From Bacillota bacterium (GTDB lineage: Bacteria; Bacillota; UBA4882; UBA8346), in the NCBI GenBank assembly GCA_023417475.1, contig JAEZFP010000021.1, positions 1 through 5,449 of the forward strand: a DNA stretch of 5,449 bases, given 5' to 3'. Made by a program: the position numbers and the translations under genes. The notes under the pieces were generated by a model, which was not told the origin of the DNA, searched no databases, and was given only the letters and a program-made list of their open reading frames with translations. This document shows, in pieces, positions 1 through 5,449 of this stretch (position 1 is the stretch's first letter; every line of letters begins with the position of its first letter).

Positions 1-48
1 ATGTTAGCATATGTAAGAATGATTACTATTATTGAAATGGCGGAATGA
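1..48 (+). CDS. C-terminal end of an upstream operon gene (partial, cut by window edge)
   Basis: Frame 1 is open from the first base and ends at TGA 46-48, giving a 15-residue tail (MLAYVRMITIIEMAE). The stop overlaps the ATG of the next gene as ATGA at 45-48, the classic signature of translationally coupled genes in one operon. The frame happens to begin with ATG at the window edge, but nothing upstream is visible, so this is more likely the end of a larger protein than a separate peptide. Too little is present to name a family. By analogy with other MoxR-VWA loci, a further subunit of the same system is plausible, but that is inference only. Confidence 0.5.
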   Translation: MLAYVRMITIIEMAE

Positions 49-1001
49 AAATGTTTGAAAAGGATTCCTTACAATATAGAAATGAACCTAATGGTATTAC
101 AATTACAGGATGGAGTGACAAGATAAATCAACTGAAGATTCCAGAAGGTATCATGAATAAGTTAGTAACCAAGATTGAGGAAAGAGCTTTTGTCGAAGCT
201 TCTTGGTTGACTCATATAGATTTCCCAGAATCTCTACAAGTGATCGGAGACTATTCATTTTGTGAATGCCGTGGACTAACAAAATTACGCTTTCCAAAAG
301 AAATAAAGAGAGTTGGAAGACATGCATTTTATAATTGTAGAAATATGCAAGAGATTACTCTTTGGAGTGATTTGCGTAACATTGAAGATGGAGCTTTTAA
401 AAATTGCAGTCAAATTCATAAAGTCACATTAGAGGTTGTAGATGATTGTTTCTATGCAATCTCTAACTTATTTGATGAGCTTGCGCAAAATTTGACGATG
501 ATTCTTCGATTTGTGGATGGTAAAAAAGCATCATTATTTTTCCCAAGAAATATGGTTCAGTACTCCGAGTACTCCAATCGTCTTCATAATCCAGTAAGTC
601 ATAGCATGGGTTATGTTTATCGGCAGACAGTAACATCAGGTAAAATACATTATGATCGCTATGATAGATTGTTTTTAGGAGCGTTGAATGAATTACCAGA
701 TGAACAGCTAAGAGAGATTGCCGTTTTACGTTTGATGGAACCATATCAACTTGCAAACGACATGAAGATACATTATGAGAATTATGTGAAAACAGCATCT
801 ATGGAGTTGATGCAGGGTGCAATTCGAAAGGTGGATTTGGAGCGCATTGATTTCCTTTTAGATGCAACGTATCTTACAGAAAATCAAGCGCAAGATGCTT
901 ATGAATATGCAAAGCAGCAAAATCAAGTAGAAATTAGTGCAAAGATTTTACAATATAAAACAAAGAATTTTAAAAGAGCTTATATGGATTTTGAGCTATA
1001 G
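45..1001 (+). CDS. Cytoplasmic leucine-rich-repeat (LRR_5/BspA-type) protein with helical C-terminal region
   Basis: The 318-aa product has three consecutive 23-residue repeats at about residues 54-76, 77-99 and 100-122. They follow the pattern xLxxLxFPxxLxxIGxxAFxxCx (for example FPESLQVIGDYSFCECR), with a diverged copy at 26-53 and a broken one from 123. This is the BspA/TpLRR type, usually a protein-binding surface. No signal peptide or membrane segment is visible, unlike secreted BspA proteins, so it is probably cytoplasmic. Residues 130-318 are not LRR. Residues 252-308 look like a pair of ankyrin-like helices (AYEYAKQQNQVEISAKILQY). ATG 45 overlaps the upstream stop; ATG 51 is an equally good start, because the weak GGCGG at 39-43 lies 7 nt before it. 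The gene sits 14 bp before the VWA gene, suggesting an adaptor or recognition role (inferred). The repeat call is firm; the function is unknown. Confidence 0.88.
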   Translation: MKMFEKDSLQYRNEPNGITITGWSDKINQLKIPEGIMNKLVTKIEERAFVEASWLTHIDFPESLQVIGDYSFCECRGLTKLRFPKEIKRVGRHAFYNCRNMQEITLWSDLRNIEDGAFKNCSQIHKVTLEVVDDCFYAISNLFDELAQNLTMILRFVDGKKASLFFPRNMVQYSEYSNRLHNPVSHSMGYVYRQTVTSGKIHYDRYDRLFLGALNELPDEQLREIAVLRLMEPYQLANDMKIHYENYVKTASMELMQGAIRKVDLERIDFLLDATYLTENQAQDAYEYAKQQNQVEISAKILQYKTKNFKRAYMDFEL

Positions 1002-1003
1002 AG

Positions 1004-1009
1004 AAGGGA
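1004..1009 (+). promoter_or_regulatory. Ribosome binding site of the VWA-like gene
   Basis: AAGGGA lies 6 nt before ATG 1016, in the short 14-bp gap after the LRR gene. It supports the chosen start and independent ribosome loading within the operon. Confidence 0.65.
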
Positions 1010-1015
1010 TTCGCT

Positions 1016-2431
1016 ATGAAAGATAACTTAAAAACTCGTTTAGAGAAGCTTGGAGTTTCTGTTTTGAATGCTTCTAGAAGTGACTTATACCTTTCATTAA
1101 GATTCTTAGATCTCGCATTAGGCGCTTTGGGATATCGGTTATATCTAGGGACTAAAACAGTCGGTACTGACGGGGTAGATATTTTGTATCATCCAAATTA
1201 TTTGGCACAATGCTACCTAGATAATCCAGTACGAGTTAATCGTATGTACCTCCATATGGTGCTACACTGTATTTTCCGACATATGTTACACATTTCAGAG
1301 TATGAGCAGGAATGTTGGAATCTCGCATGTGATATTGCAGTAGAGTCAATTATTGATTCATTAGACTCGAAAGCAGTTGCCTTAACTGTAACTGATGAGA
1401 GACAAGAAATCTATGACGAGTTAACGTCAGAATTAAAAGTATTAACTGCAGAAGGGATTTACCGAATACTGAAGAGAAAACAGATGTCATATGAGGAATT
1501 AATCCAGTTACAACGGGAATTTACGGTATGTGATCATTCTATTTGGGAACAATTGCAGAACAAAGAATCCAACAATAGCGAGCAGAATTCTCTGCAGAAT
1601 GAAGAAGAGCAAAAGAATGAGCATGATGATCAAGGACGGGATGATTGTGAACAAAAGAACAAACAACTAGAGAAGCTAATTCATAAGAAACAAAAAGCTG
1701 AGATTGATGAGAACTGGAAAAAAATCAGTGAGCAAACTCAGACTAGTCTTGAGATTTTTGAAAAGAGTATGGGAGCTGAGTTTTCTGGGATGTCCAAGAC
1801 AATAAAACATTTAAATCGAACGAAGTACGATTACAAAGAATTCTTACGTAAATTTGCAGTTCGAAGAGAAGTTATGAAACAGGATCCAGACGAATTTGAT
1901 TTTGGCTACTATACTTATGGCATGAGTTTATATCAGAATATGCCACTCATTGAGCCGTTAGAATATAGAGAAGAAAAACAAATAGAAGAGTTCGTCATTG
2001 TGATTGATACATCTGGTTCCTGCTGTGGTACGTTGGTGAAAACATTTCTTAGTGAGAGTTTTAGTATTTTATCCAATCAAGATCTATTTGCAAAAAAAGT
2101 GAATGTGCATATGATACAGTGCGATGAACAAGTACAGTCTGTAACTTTAATTAGAACAATAGAAGAAATGAAATCATATGAGAAAGAATTTGAAATAAAA
2201 GGTTTCGGCAATACAGACTTTCGGCCAGCATTCCAATATGTCGATGAACTAATTCGTAAACAAGAAATAAAAAGTCTTAAGGGATTGCTATATTTCACGG
2301 ATGGATACGGAATATATCCAACGAAGCGGCCAATCTATGATGTGGCTTTTGTATTTGCAGGAGAGGAATATTCGGATGTAAATGTACCATCATGGGCTAT
2401 GAAGCTAGTTATAGAGACAGGAGGAAATTAG
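1016..2431 (+). CDS. DUF2201-type VWA-like protein with degenerate metallopeptidase-like N-terminal domain
   Basis: The 471-aa product has the two-domain layout of the DUF2201 family. The N-terminal part (about 20-160) resembles the putative metallopeptidase domain: a helix with HMVLHCIFRHMLH (80-92), then WNLACDIAVE (101-110), the usual WN-x-A-x-D block. The expected HExxH reads HMVLH, so the catalytic glutamate position holds Met81 and peptidase activity is doubtful. Residues 180-230 are a Gln/Glu/Asn/Lys-rich, probably disordered linker. The C-terminal VWA domain (about 322-471) keeps its metal-binding (MIDAS) residues: DTSGS (D331, S333, S335), T400 in GFGNTDF, and D429 in FTDG. Such VWA proteins partner MoxR ATPases, and one is encoded 1 bp downstream. 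A role as substrate adaptor or ATPase partner is inferred from the family. No signal peptide is seen, so it is probably cytoplasmic. Confidence 0.88.
   Translation: MKDNLKTRLEKLGVSVLNASRSDLYLSLRFLDLALGALGYRLYLGTKTVGTDGVDILYHPNYLAQCYLDNPVRVNRMYLHMVLHCIFRHMLHISEYEQECWNLACDIAVESIIDSLDSKAVALTVTDERQEIYDELTSELKVLTAEGIYRILKRKQMSYEELIQLQREFTVCDHSIWEQLQNKESNNSEQNSLQNEEEQKNEHDDQGRDDCEQKNKQLEKLIHKKQKAEIDENWKKISEQTQTSLEIFEKSMGAEFSGMSKTIKHLNRTKYDYKEFLRKFAVRREVMKQDPDEFDFGYYTYGMSLYQNMPLIEPLEYREEKQIEEFVIVIDTSGSCCGTLVKTFLSESFSILSNQDLFAKKVNVHMIQCDEQVQSVTLIRTIEEMKSYEKEFEIKGFGNTDFRPAFQYVDELIRKQEIKSLKGLLYFTDGYGIYPTKRPIYDVAFVFAGEEYSDVNVPSWAMKLVIETGGN
2419..2424 (+). promoter_or_regulatory. Strong ribosome binding site of the MoxR gene
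   Basis: A perfect AGGAGG sits 8 nt before ATG 2433 and lies inside the last codons of the VWA gene. It fixes the ATPase start and suggests high or coupled translation of the ATPase with its VWA partner. Confidence 0.8.
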
Positions 2432-2432
2432 A

Positions 2433-3974
2433 ATGAATATTAAGCGCGCAAAGGAAGAAATAAAACAAACAATACAAGCATATCTTGCAAAAGATGAATT
2501 TGGTGAATATAAAATTCCATCAAGTAGTCAGAGACCAGTGTTCTTAATGGGACCACCTGGGATTGGTAAGACTGCTATTATGGAGCAGGTTGCTAGGGAA
2601 TGCAAAATTGGTCTTGTGTCATACACAATAACACATCATACAAGACAAAGTGCAGTTGGACTTCCATATATCGAGCGGAAAACTTTTCAAGATATGGAAT
2701 ATTCCATCACTGAATATACTATGAGTGAAATTATTGCATCCGTTTATAAGAAGATGGAAGAAACAGGATTAGAAGAAGGTATTCTCTTTATCGATGAGAT
2801 TAATTGTGTTTCAGAAACACTTGCAGCAACGATGCTACAGTTTTTACAGCAGAAAACCTTTGGTAATCATAAAGTACCAAAAGGCTGGATCATCATTACT
2901 GCTGGGAATCCTCCGGAGTATAACAAATCAGTACGAGACTATGATTTGGTTACATTGGACCGTATCCGTAAACTAGAGGTTACAGAGGATTATCAAGTTT
3001 GGAAAGAGTATGCATATCAAAACTCCATTCATGGAGCAATCATTACGTATCTAGATTTGAAACATGAGAACTTCTATCGTATTGAAACTACAGTAGATGG
3101 AGTTAGTTTTGTGACTGCTAGAGGCTGGGAAGATTTATCGAAACTATTATATCTGTATGAAGAATTAGGAATAGTAGTAGATGAAACTTTGGTCTTTCAA
3201 TATCTTCAACATAATAAGGTGGCAAAGGATTTTGCAAATTATCTTCATTTCTATTATAAATATAAAAAAGATTATCAAATTGAGCAATTGCTACTTGGTG
3301 AACTGACTGAGGATGTAGTGAAACGATTTAGTGAGGCTAAATTTGATGAAAAATTAACTTTCCTTGGACTTCTCTTAGACCAATTGAACAATCAGTTCAA
3401 AGAGGTTTATTATAACGATATGTATACAAAAGAGCTATTTGAGATTCTGAAACAGCTAAGTAATAAGATCGTGCATTCAGAATGCAGAACAAAAGAAGAG
3501 AATGAAGTTTATTCTATATTGGAAGAATCAATTGAAGAAGTGCAGAGCATGGTAAAACAGAAGAAAATTAGTTGGCATATGGATAAGGGAGAAGAACGTG
3601 CTTGGGCGAAAGTCATCCAAACGTTAGCTTTTTATCAGAAGGAAATTATGAAACAACAGTTTTCTACTGGAAAAGAAGCATTTGAATGGATTCGAGAGGC
3701 ATTTGGTATTGTTAAGAATGATAGGAAGGAGGCAGTTGATCAGGCAGCGAGTGCACTTTATCAAGCGTTCCATGTCATTGAACAGTGCTTTGGTATCAGT
3801 CAAGAGCTTGTGATTTTCTTAACTGAACTTACGATGAATACTTATAGTGCTAACTATTTAGGAAGCTATGGAAGTGAGAAATATGAGAAATATAGTAAAG
3901 AGCTTATGTTTCAGCAGAAAAATGATCGTATTCAAGATGAGATACGAGATGTTCTTGAGGAGTCTCGGTTGTAA
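2433..3974 (+). CDS. MoxR-family AAA+ ATPase
   Basis: The 513-aa product has one AAA+ module in the first ~240 residues. Walker A is GPPGIGKT (40-47), Walker B is ILFIDEI (117-123, with D121 and E122), and sensor 1 is N159 in ITAGNPPEYN. An arginine-finger candidate is R177 in LDRIRK, and a sensor-2 arginine is R230 in FVTARGW. All key ATPase residues are present, so it should be active. The long HH/TR-containing insert after strand 2 (about 66-100) fits the MoxR clade. Residues 245-513 form a helical, charged extension without a recognised domain, probably for oligomer or partner contacts. MoxR ATPases remodel or assemble protein complexes with VWA-domain partners; the gene starts 1 bp after the VWA gene, so the two proteins very likely work together. 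The client is unknown. It is the last gene of the operon and is followed by a terminator. Confidence 0.92.
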   Translation: MNIKRAKEEIKQTIQAYLAKDEFGEYKIPSSSQRPVFLMGPPGIGKTAIMEQVARECKIGLVSYTITHHTRQSAVGLPYIERKTFQDMEYSITEYTMSEIIASVYKKMEETGLEEGILFIDEINCVSETLAATMLQFLQQKTFGNHKVPKGWIIITAGNPPEYNKSVRDYDLVTLDRIRKLEVTEDYQVWKEYAYQNSIHGAIITYLDLKHENFYRIETTVDGVSFVTARGWEDLSKLLYLYEELGIVVDETLVFQYLQHNKVAKDFANYLHFYYKYKKDYQIEQLLLGELTEDVVKRFSEAKFDEKLTFLGLLLDQLNNQFKEVYYNDMYTKELFEILKQLSNKIVHSECRTKEENEVYSILEESIEEVQSMVKQKKISWHMDKGEERAWAKVIQTLAFYQKEIMKQQFSTGKEAFEWIREAFGIVKNDRKEAVDQAASALYQAFHVIEQCFGISQELVIFLTELTMNTYSANYLGSYGSEKYEKYSKELMFQQKNDRIQDEIRDVLEESRL

Positions 3975-4011
3975 TGTAACAATGCATCACATTGATCACA
4001 GCTTTGGATGA

Positions 4012-4038
4012 GAATTTATTATTTTTGGAATTTATTAT
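4012..4038. repeat. 11-bp direct repeat before the operon terminator
   Basis: GAATTTATTAT occurs at 4012-4022 and again at 4028-4038, 5 bp apart. It lies in the 3' untranslated region of the MoxR gene. In such AT-rich sequence it may be simple slippage, and no function is evident. Confidence 0.5.
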
Positions 4039-4041
4039 CAC

Positions 4042-4084
4042 GAAGGTGGCTCACTAGATTTTGAATCTAGTGAGTCTTCTTTTT
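4042..4084 (+). terminator. Intrinsic terminator of the LRR-VWA-MoxR operon
   Basis: CTCACTAGATT (4050-4060) and AATCTAGTGAG (4064-4074) form a perfect 11-bp stem with a 3-base loop. It is followed by a T-rich tract (TCTTCTTTTT, 4075-4084). GAAG (4042-4045) can also pair with CTTC (4076-4079) around a bulge. It lies 75 bp after the MoxR stop and fits the end of the + strand operon. On the minus strand the hairpin is not followed by a T tract, so it does not look bidirectional. Confidence 0.88.
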
Positions 4085-4097
4085 GGTTATGTGTAGT

Positions 4098-4149
4098 GGA
4101 TCTAAAAGCTTGGAAATGCATTTTTATGTGTTTACTAGTTTTTAGATCC
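4098..4149. repeat. Long imperfect inverted repeat (hairpin) between the convergent genes
   Basis: GGATCTAAAA (4098-4107) is perfectly complementary to TTTTAGATCC (4140-4149). Pairing continues inward with mismatches and G-T wobbles (CT/AG, then AAATGCAT against ATGTGTTT), closing on a T-rich loop near 4122-4125. The whole is a 52-nt hairpin. It lies 32 bp past the stop of the minus-strand regulator. It lacks a clear T tract on either side, so it may be a weak terminator or 3' stabiliser for the regulator transcript, or a small repetitive palindromic element. Only the structure itself is shown by the sequence. Confidence 0.6.
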
Positions 4150-4181
4150 TCTTTAATGACATTCAAAAATGCCATAGGAAA

Positions 4182-5219
4182 TTAAATATAATCATCAAAA
4201 TTATTCATCATTACAATACCAATTTTAACATCAAGGTTTTCCGTCACCATTTTCTTGCTAGTAAGGTAATGGTACATATACATAATAGCTTTATAGGATT
4301 GTGATTTTGGATCCTGCCACATAGTTGCAGTAATCGTGCCGTCTTCCATGAAGGGGCGTAATTCCTCATAAACATCGGTACATATGGTAACTATATTTTG
4401 ACTTAGATTGTTATCATGAAGTACTTCGCAAAGAGGAATATTGTTTCTAGCACTATTATTATAGATACCAGCAATATCATCAAATGCAAGTAATACTTTT
4501 TCTATTTCTTTCTTTAAATTATCAATAGTATCTAGATCATTGATTTCCAGAATAGTTAGGTCCGGACGATATTTTGACATATAGCTATAGAAGCCAAGGG
4601 TATTGTCTCTTAATACTTTTAACATTTTACTTCCACCGAGAACAATAATTCTCTTATTCCTAGCAATTAATTTACTCATTAATTCTGCGGCCAAACTACC
4701 TGTTCGCTTATCTGGAGCGGTAACACATGCAATCCTGCATGAGTCAACAGCATCGGAATGAAAGGTTACTACAGGGATCCCTTTTTCTTCCAATAATTTA
4801 AAGTAAGGATTCAATCTTGTATCATCCAAACAATAGATCACCAATCCATTAATATCATCTCGCTCAACGATATCTTTAAGTAGTTCTATCTGATATTCAG
4901 GATCGTCACCGCATTTCATACGAATCAGTGACACATTAAAATTATTTAATTCGGATTCTGCGCAGTAAATACCTTCATCAATTGCTTGAAAGAAATAATT
5001 TAATTTTGGTTTTAAAGATGGAGATATGACAACAATCCTTATCTGTACTCTTTTTAAAGAAGATGCAGCAGGATTGATGGAATAGTTCATATCTTCCACT
5101 ATGGATAATACTCTTTTTCTTGTTTTTTCTCCTATGCCGGGTTTGTCATATATACATTTATGTACGGTAACGGTGGAAACACCAGCTCGTTTAGCAATAT
5201 CTTTTAGTGTACAAGACAT
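4182..5219 (-). CDS. LacI/GalR-family transcription regulator with sugar-type effector domain
   Basis: The 345-aa product has the usual length for LacI regulators. An N-terminal helix-turn-helix (about 4-24, TLKDIAKRAGVS then TVTVHKCIYD) is followed by the minor-groove hinge motif NPAASSLKR (49-57). A type-1 periplasmic-binding-protein-like domain spans about 59-340; ATMWQDPKSQSYKA (298-311) resembles the conserved QDP block of ribose-binding-like (Peripla_BP_4) members. This suggests a sugar or similar small-molecule effector, but the ligand cannot be read. The recognition helix has His20-Lys21 where the family usually has Ser-Arg, so the operator probably differs from the standard one. The ATG at 5219 is chosen because AAGGAGG lies 7 nt upstream; an in-frame TTG at 5225 is only 1 nt from that site and unlikely. 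The gene is convergent to the MoxR operon. Its target is unknown and may be itself or a gene to the right. Confidence 0.9.
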   Translation of the reverse strand: MSCTLKDIAKRAGVSTVTVHKCIYDKPGIGEKTRKRVLSIVEDMNYSINPAASSLKRVQIRIVVISPSLKPKLNYFFQAIDEGIYCAESELNNFNVSLIRMKCGDDPEYQIELLKDIVERDDINGLVIYCLDDTRLNPYFKLLEEKGIPVVTFHSDAVDSCRIACVTAPDKRTGSLAAELMSKLIARNKRIIVLGGSKMLKVLRDNTLGFYSYMSKYRPDLTILEINDLDTIDNLKKEIEKVLLAFDDIAGIYNNSARNNIPLCEVLHDNNLSQNIVTICTDVYEELRPFMEDGTITATMWQDPKSQSYKAIMYMYHYLTSKKMVTENLDVKIGIVMMNNFDDYI

Positions 5220-5226
5220 TTTCAAT

Positions 5227-5233
5227 CCTCCTT
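5227..5233 (-). promoter_or_regulatory. Ribosome binding site that decides the regulator start
   Basis: Read on the minus strand, AAGGAGG is followed 7 nt later by ATG (5219-5217). The same site is only 1 nt from the in-frame TTG at 5225. Spacing therefore selects ATG 5219 and shortens the longest possible reading frame by two codons. Confidence 0.85.
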
Positions 5234-5256
5234 ATTAAAAGAAAATGTTATCTAAA

Positions 5257-5286
5257 ATTATAAATCAAATTCTAACTAAATGTATA
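5257..5286 (-). promoter_or_regulatory. Second, weaker promoter candidate for the LacI-family gene
   Basis: A perfect TATAAT (minus strand, 5262-5257) is preceded after 18 bp by TATACA (5286-5281), a 4 of 6 match to TTGACA. It is closer to the gene than the TTGACA promoter. In a region this AT-rich a chance TATAAT is likely, so it ranks well below the first candidate. Confidence 0.3.
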
Positions 5287-5303
5287 ATTCAAATTCTAAA
5301 TAA
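5260..5303. repeat. Imperfect 20-bp direct repeat, 24-bp period, over the regulator promoter
   Basis: ATAAATCAAATTCTAACTAA (5260-5279) recurs as ATAATTCAAATTCTAAATAA (5284-5303), 18 of 20 bases identical, with an 11-bp exact core TCAAATTCTAA. The distal copy covers the -10 box of the TTGACA promoter and the proximal copy lies in the leader. This placement would suit a tandem operator site. The copies are not palindromic, as classic LacI-family operators are, so the binding factor, if any, is open. Confidence 0.55.
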
Positions 5304-5321
5304 TAAAAATTTTAATGTCAA
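5293..5321 (-). promoter_or_regulatory. Sigma-A-type promoter of the LacI-family gene
   Basis: On the minus strand a perfect -35 TTGACA (5321-5316) is followed after 17 bp by TAGAAT (5298-5293), which differs from TATAAT at one base. Transcription would start near 5286, leaving a leader of about 67 nt before ATG 5219. The -10 box lies inside the distal copy of the 5260-5303 direct repeat, so a protein bound to that repeat would block it. Confidence 0.75.
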
Positions 5322-5338
5322 GCCTGATTGGATAAATT

Positions 5339-5368
5339 TTGAACGTATATTTGGTAAAAATGTATAAA
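5339..5368 (+). promoter_or_regulatory. Candidate rightward (divergent) promoter
   Basis: TTGAAC (5339-5344) is followed after 18 bp by TATAAA (5363-5368). It points toward the right edge, away from the regulator gene, and would serve a gene starting beyond 5449. No start codon with a ribosome site is seen before the edge, so the match remains weak. Confidence 0.35.
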
Positions 5369-5369
5369 T

Positions 5370-5449
5370 AGAAATAAGATAATTTGTTAGATAAATGGAT
5401 AATTGATTAATCGTTTATTTAACTTTTGCAATAGATAATTCTGTATGCT
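5370..5449. other. AT-rich non-coding stretch with repeated GATAATT and a GATTAATC palindrome
   Basis: No open frame or RNA gene is seen here. GATAATT occurs at 5378-5384, 5398-5404 and 5434-5440, a related GATAAAT lies near 5390, and the 8-bp palindrome GATTAATC lies at 5405-5412. These could be regulator sites upstream of a divergent gene, but short motifs of this kind also arise by chance at this base composition. Confidence 0.3.

Noticed and set aside
463..798. Minus-strand open frame opposite the LRR gene
   Set aside because: It lies wholly inside a well-supported gene, shows no recognisable domain and has no clear ribosome site. The same applies to the small frames at 2077-2298 (minus) and 2794-2976 (plus).
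4042..4084. Bidirectional use of the operon terminator for the minus-strand regulator
   Set aside because: Read on the minus strand, the stem is followed by CCACCTTCG rather than a T run.
4156..4175. Small hairpin (ATGACATT / AATGCCAT, 4-base loop) just after the regulator stop
   Set aside because: The stem is short, includes a wobble pair and has no T tract on the minus strand, so it is not a convincing terminator.
5220..5225. TTG start at 5225 for the LacI-family protein, adding two residues
   Set aside because: Only 1 nt separates it from AAGGAGG (5227-5233), while ATG 5219 has the ideal 7-nt spacing and gives the usual short LacI N-terminus.
5400..5418. Possible catabolite-response (cre) site around AATCGTTT next to the GATTAATC palindrome
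   Set aside because: Only the central CG and a few flanking A/T positions fit; the TG...CA ends of the cre consensus are missing.
1..5449. CRISPR array, tRNA/rRNA genes, insertion sequence or phage genes
   Set aside because: No regularly spaced repeats, cloverleaf or rRNA-like segments, transposase motifs or target-site duplications were seen; all long frames are accounted for.

Overview
The window looks like part of a low-GC Firmicute chromosome, most likely a Clostridia/Lachnospiraceae-type organism. The base composition is AT-rich, Shine-Dalgarno sites are strong (AGGAGG, AAGGAGG), the LRR_5/BspA-type repeat protein is typical of gut or soil clostridia, and the LacI-type regulator has a clostridial style. 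This is inference from sequence style; no species marker gene is present.

Positions 1-3974 hold a tightly packed + strand operon. It opens with the last 15 codons of an upstream gene, whose stop overlaps the next start (ATGA). Three complete genes follow: a cytoplasmic leucine-rich-repeat protein of 318 aa, a DUF2201-type protein with a degenerate metallopeptidase-like N-terminus and a C-terminal VWA (MIDAS) domain (471 aa), and a MoxR-family AAA+ ATPase (513 aa). The gaps are 14 bp and 1 bp. MoxR ATPases paired with a VWA-domain partner are an established bacterial arrangement; RavA-ViaA is the best-studied example and generally acts as a chaperone or complex-remodelling machine. The LRR protein is a plausible substrate-recognition or scaffold subunit. 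The biological target cannot be read from this window.

Positions 3975-4181 separate the convergent genes. They hold a strong intrinsic terminator for the operon (stem 4050-4074), a short direct repeat just before it, and a separate long imperfect hairpin (4098-4149) downstream of the minus-strand gene.

Positions 4182-5219 (minus strand) encode a LacI/GalR-family transcription regulator with a sugar-type periplasmic-binding-protein effector domain and a non-standard recognition helix. Its best start is the ATG at 5219. Positions 5220-5449 are very AT-rich and non-coding. They contain a near-consensus minus-strand promoter (TTGACA-17-TAGAAT), an imperfect 20-bp direct repeat whose distal copy covers the -10 box, and a weaker + strand promoter candidate that could drive a divergent gene beyond the right edge. 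The regulator does not appear functionally tied to the MoxR-VWA operon; its target is more likely to the right of the window.
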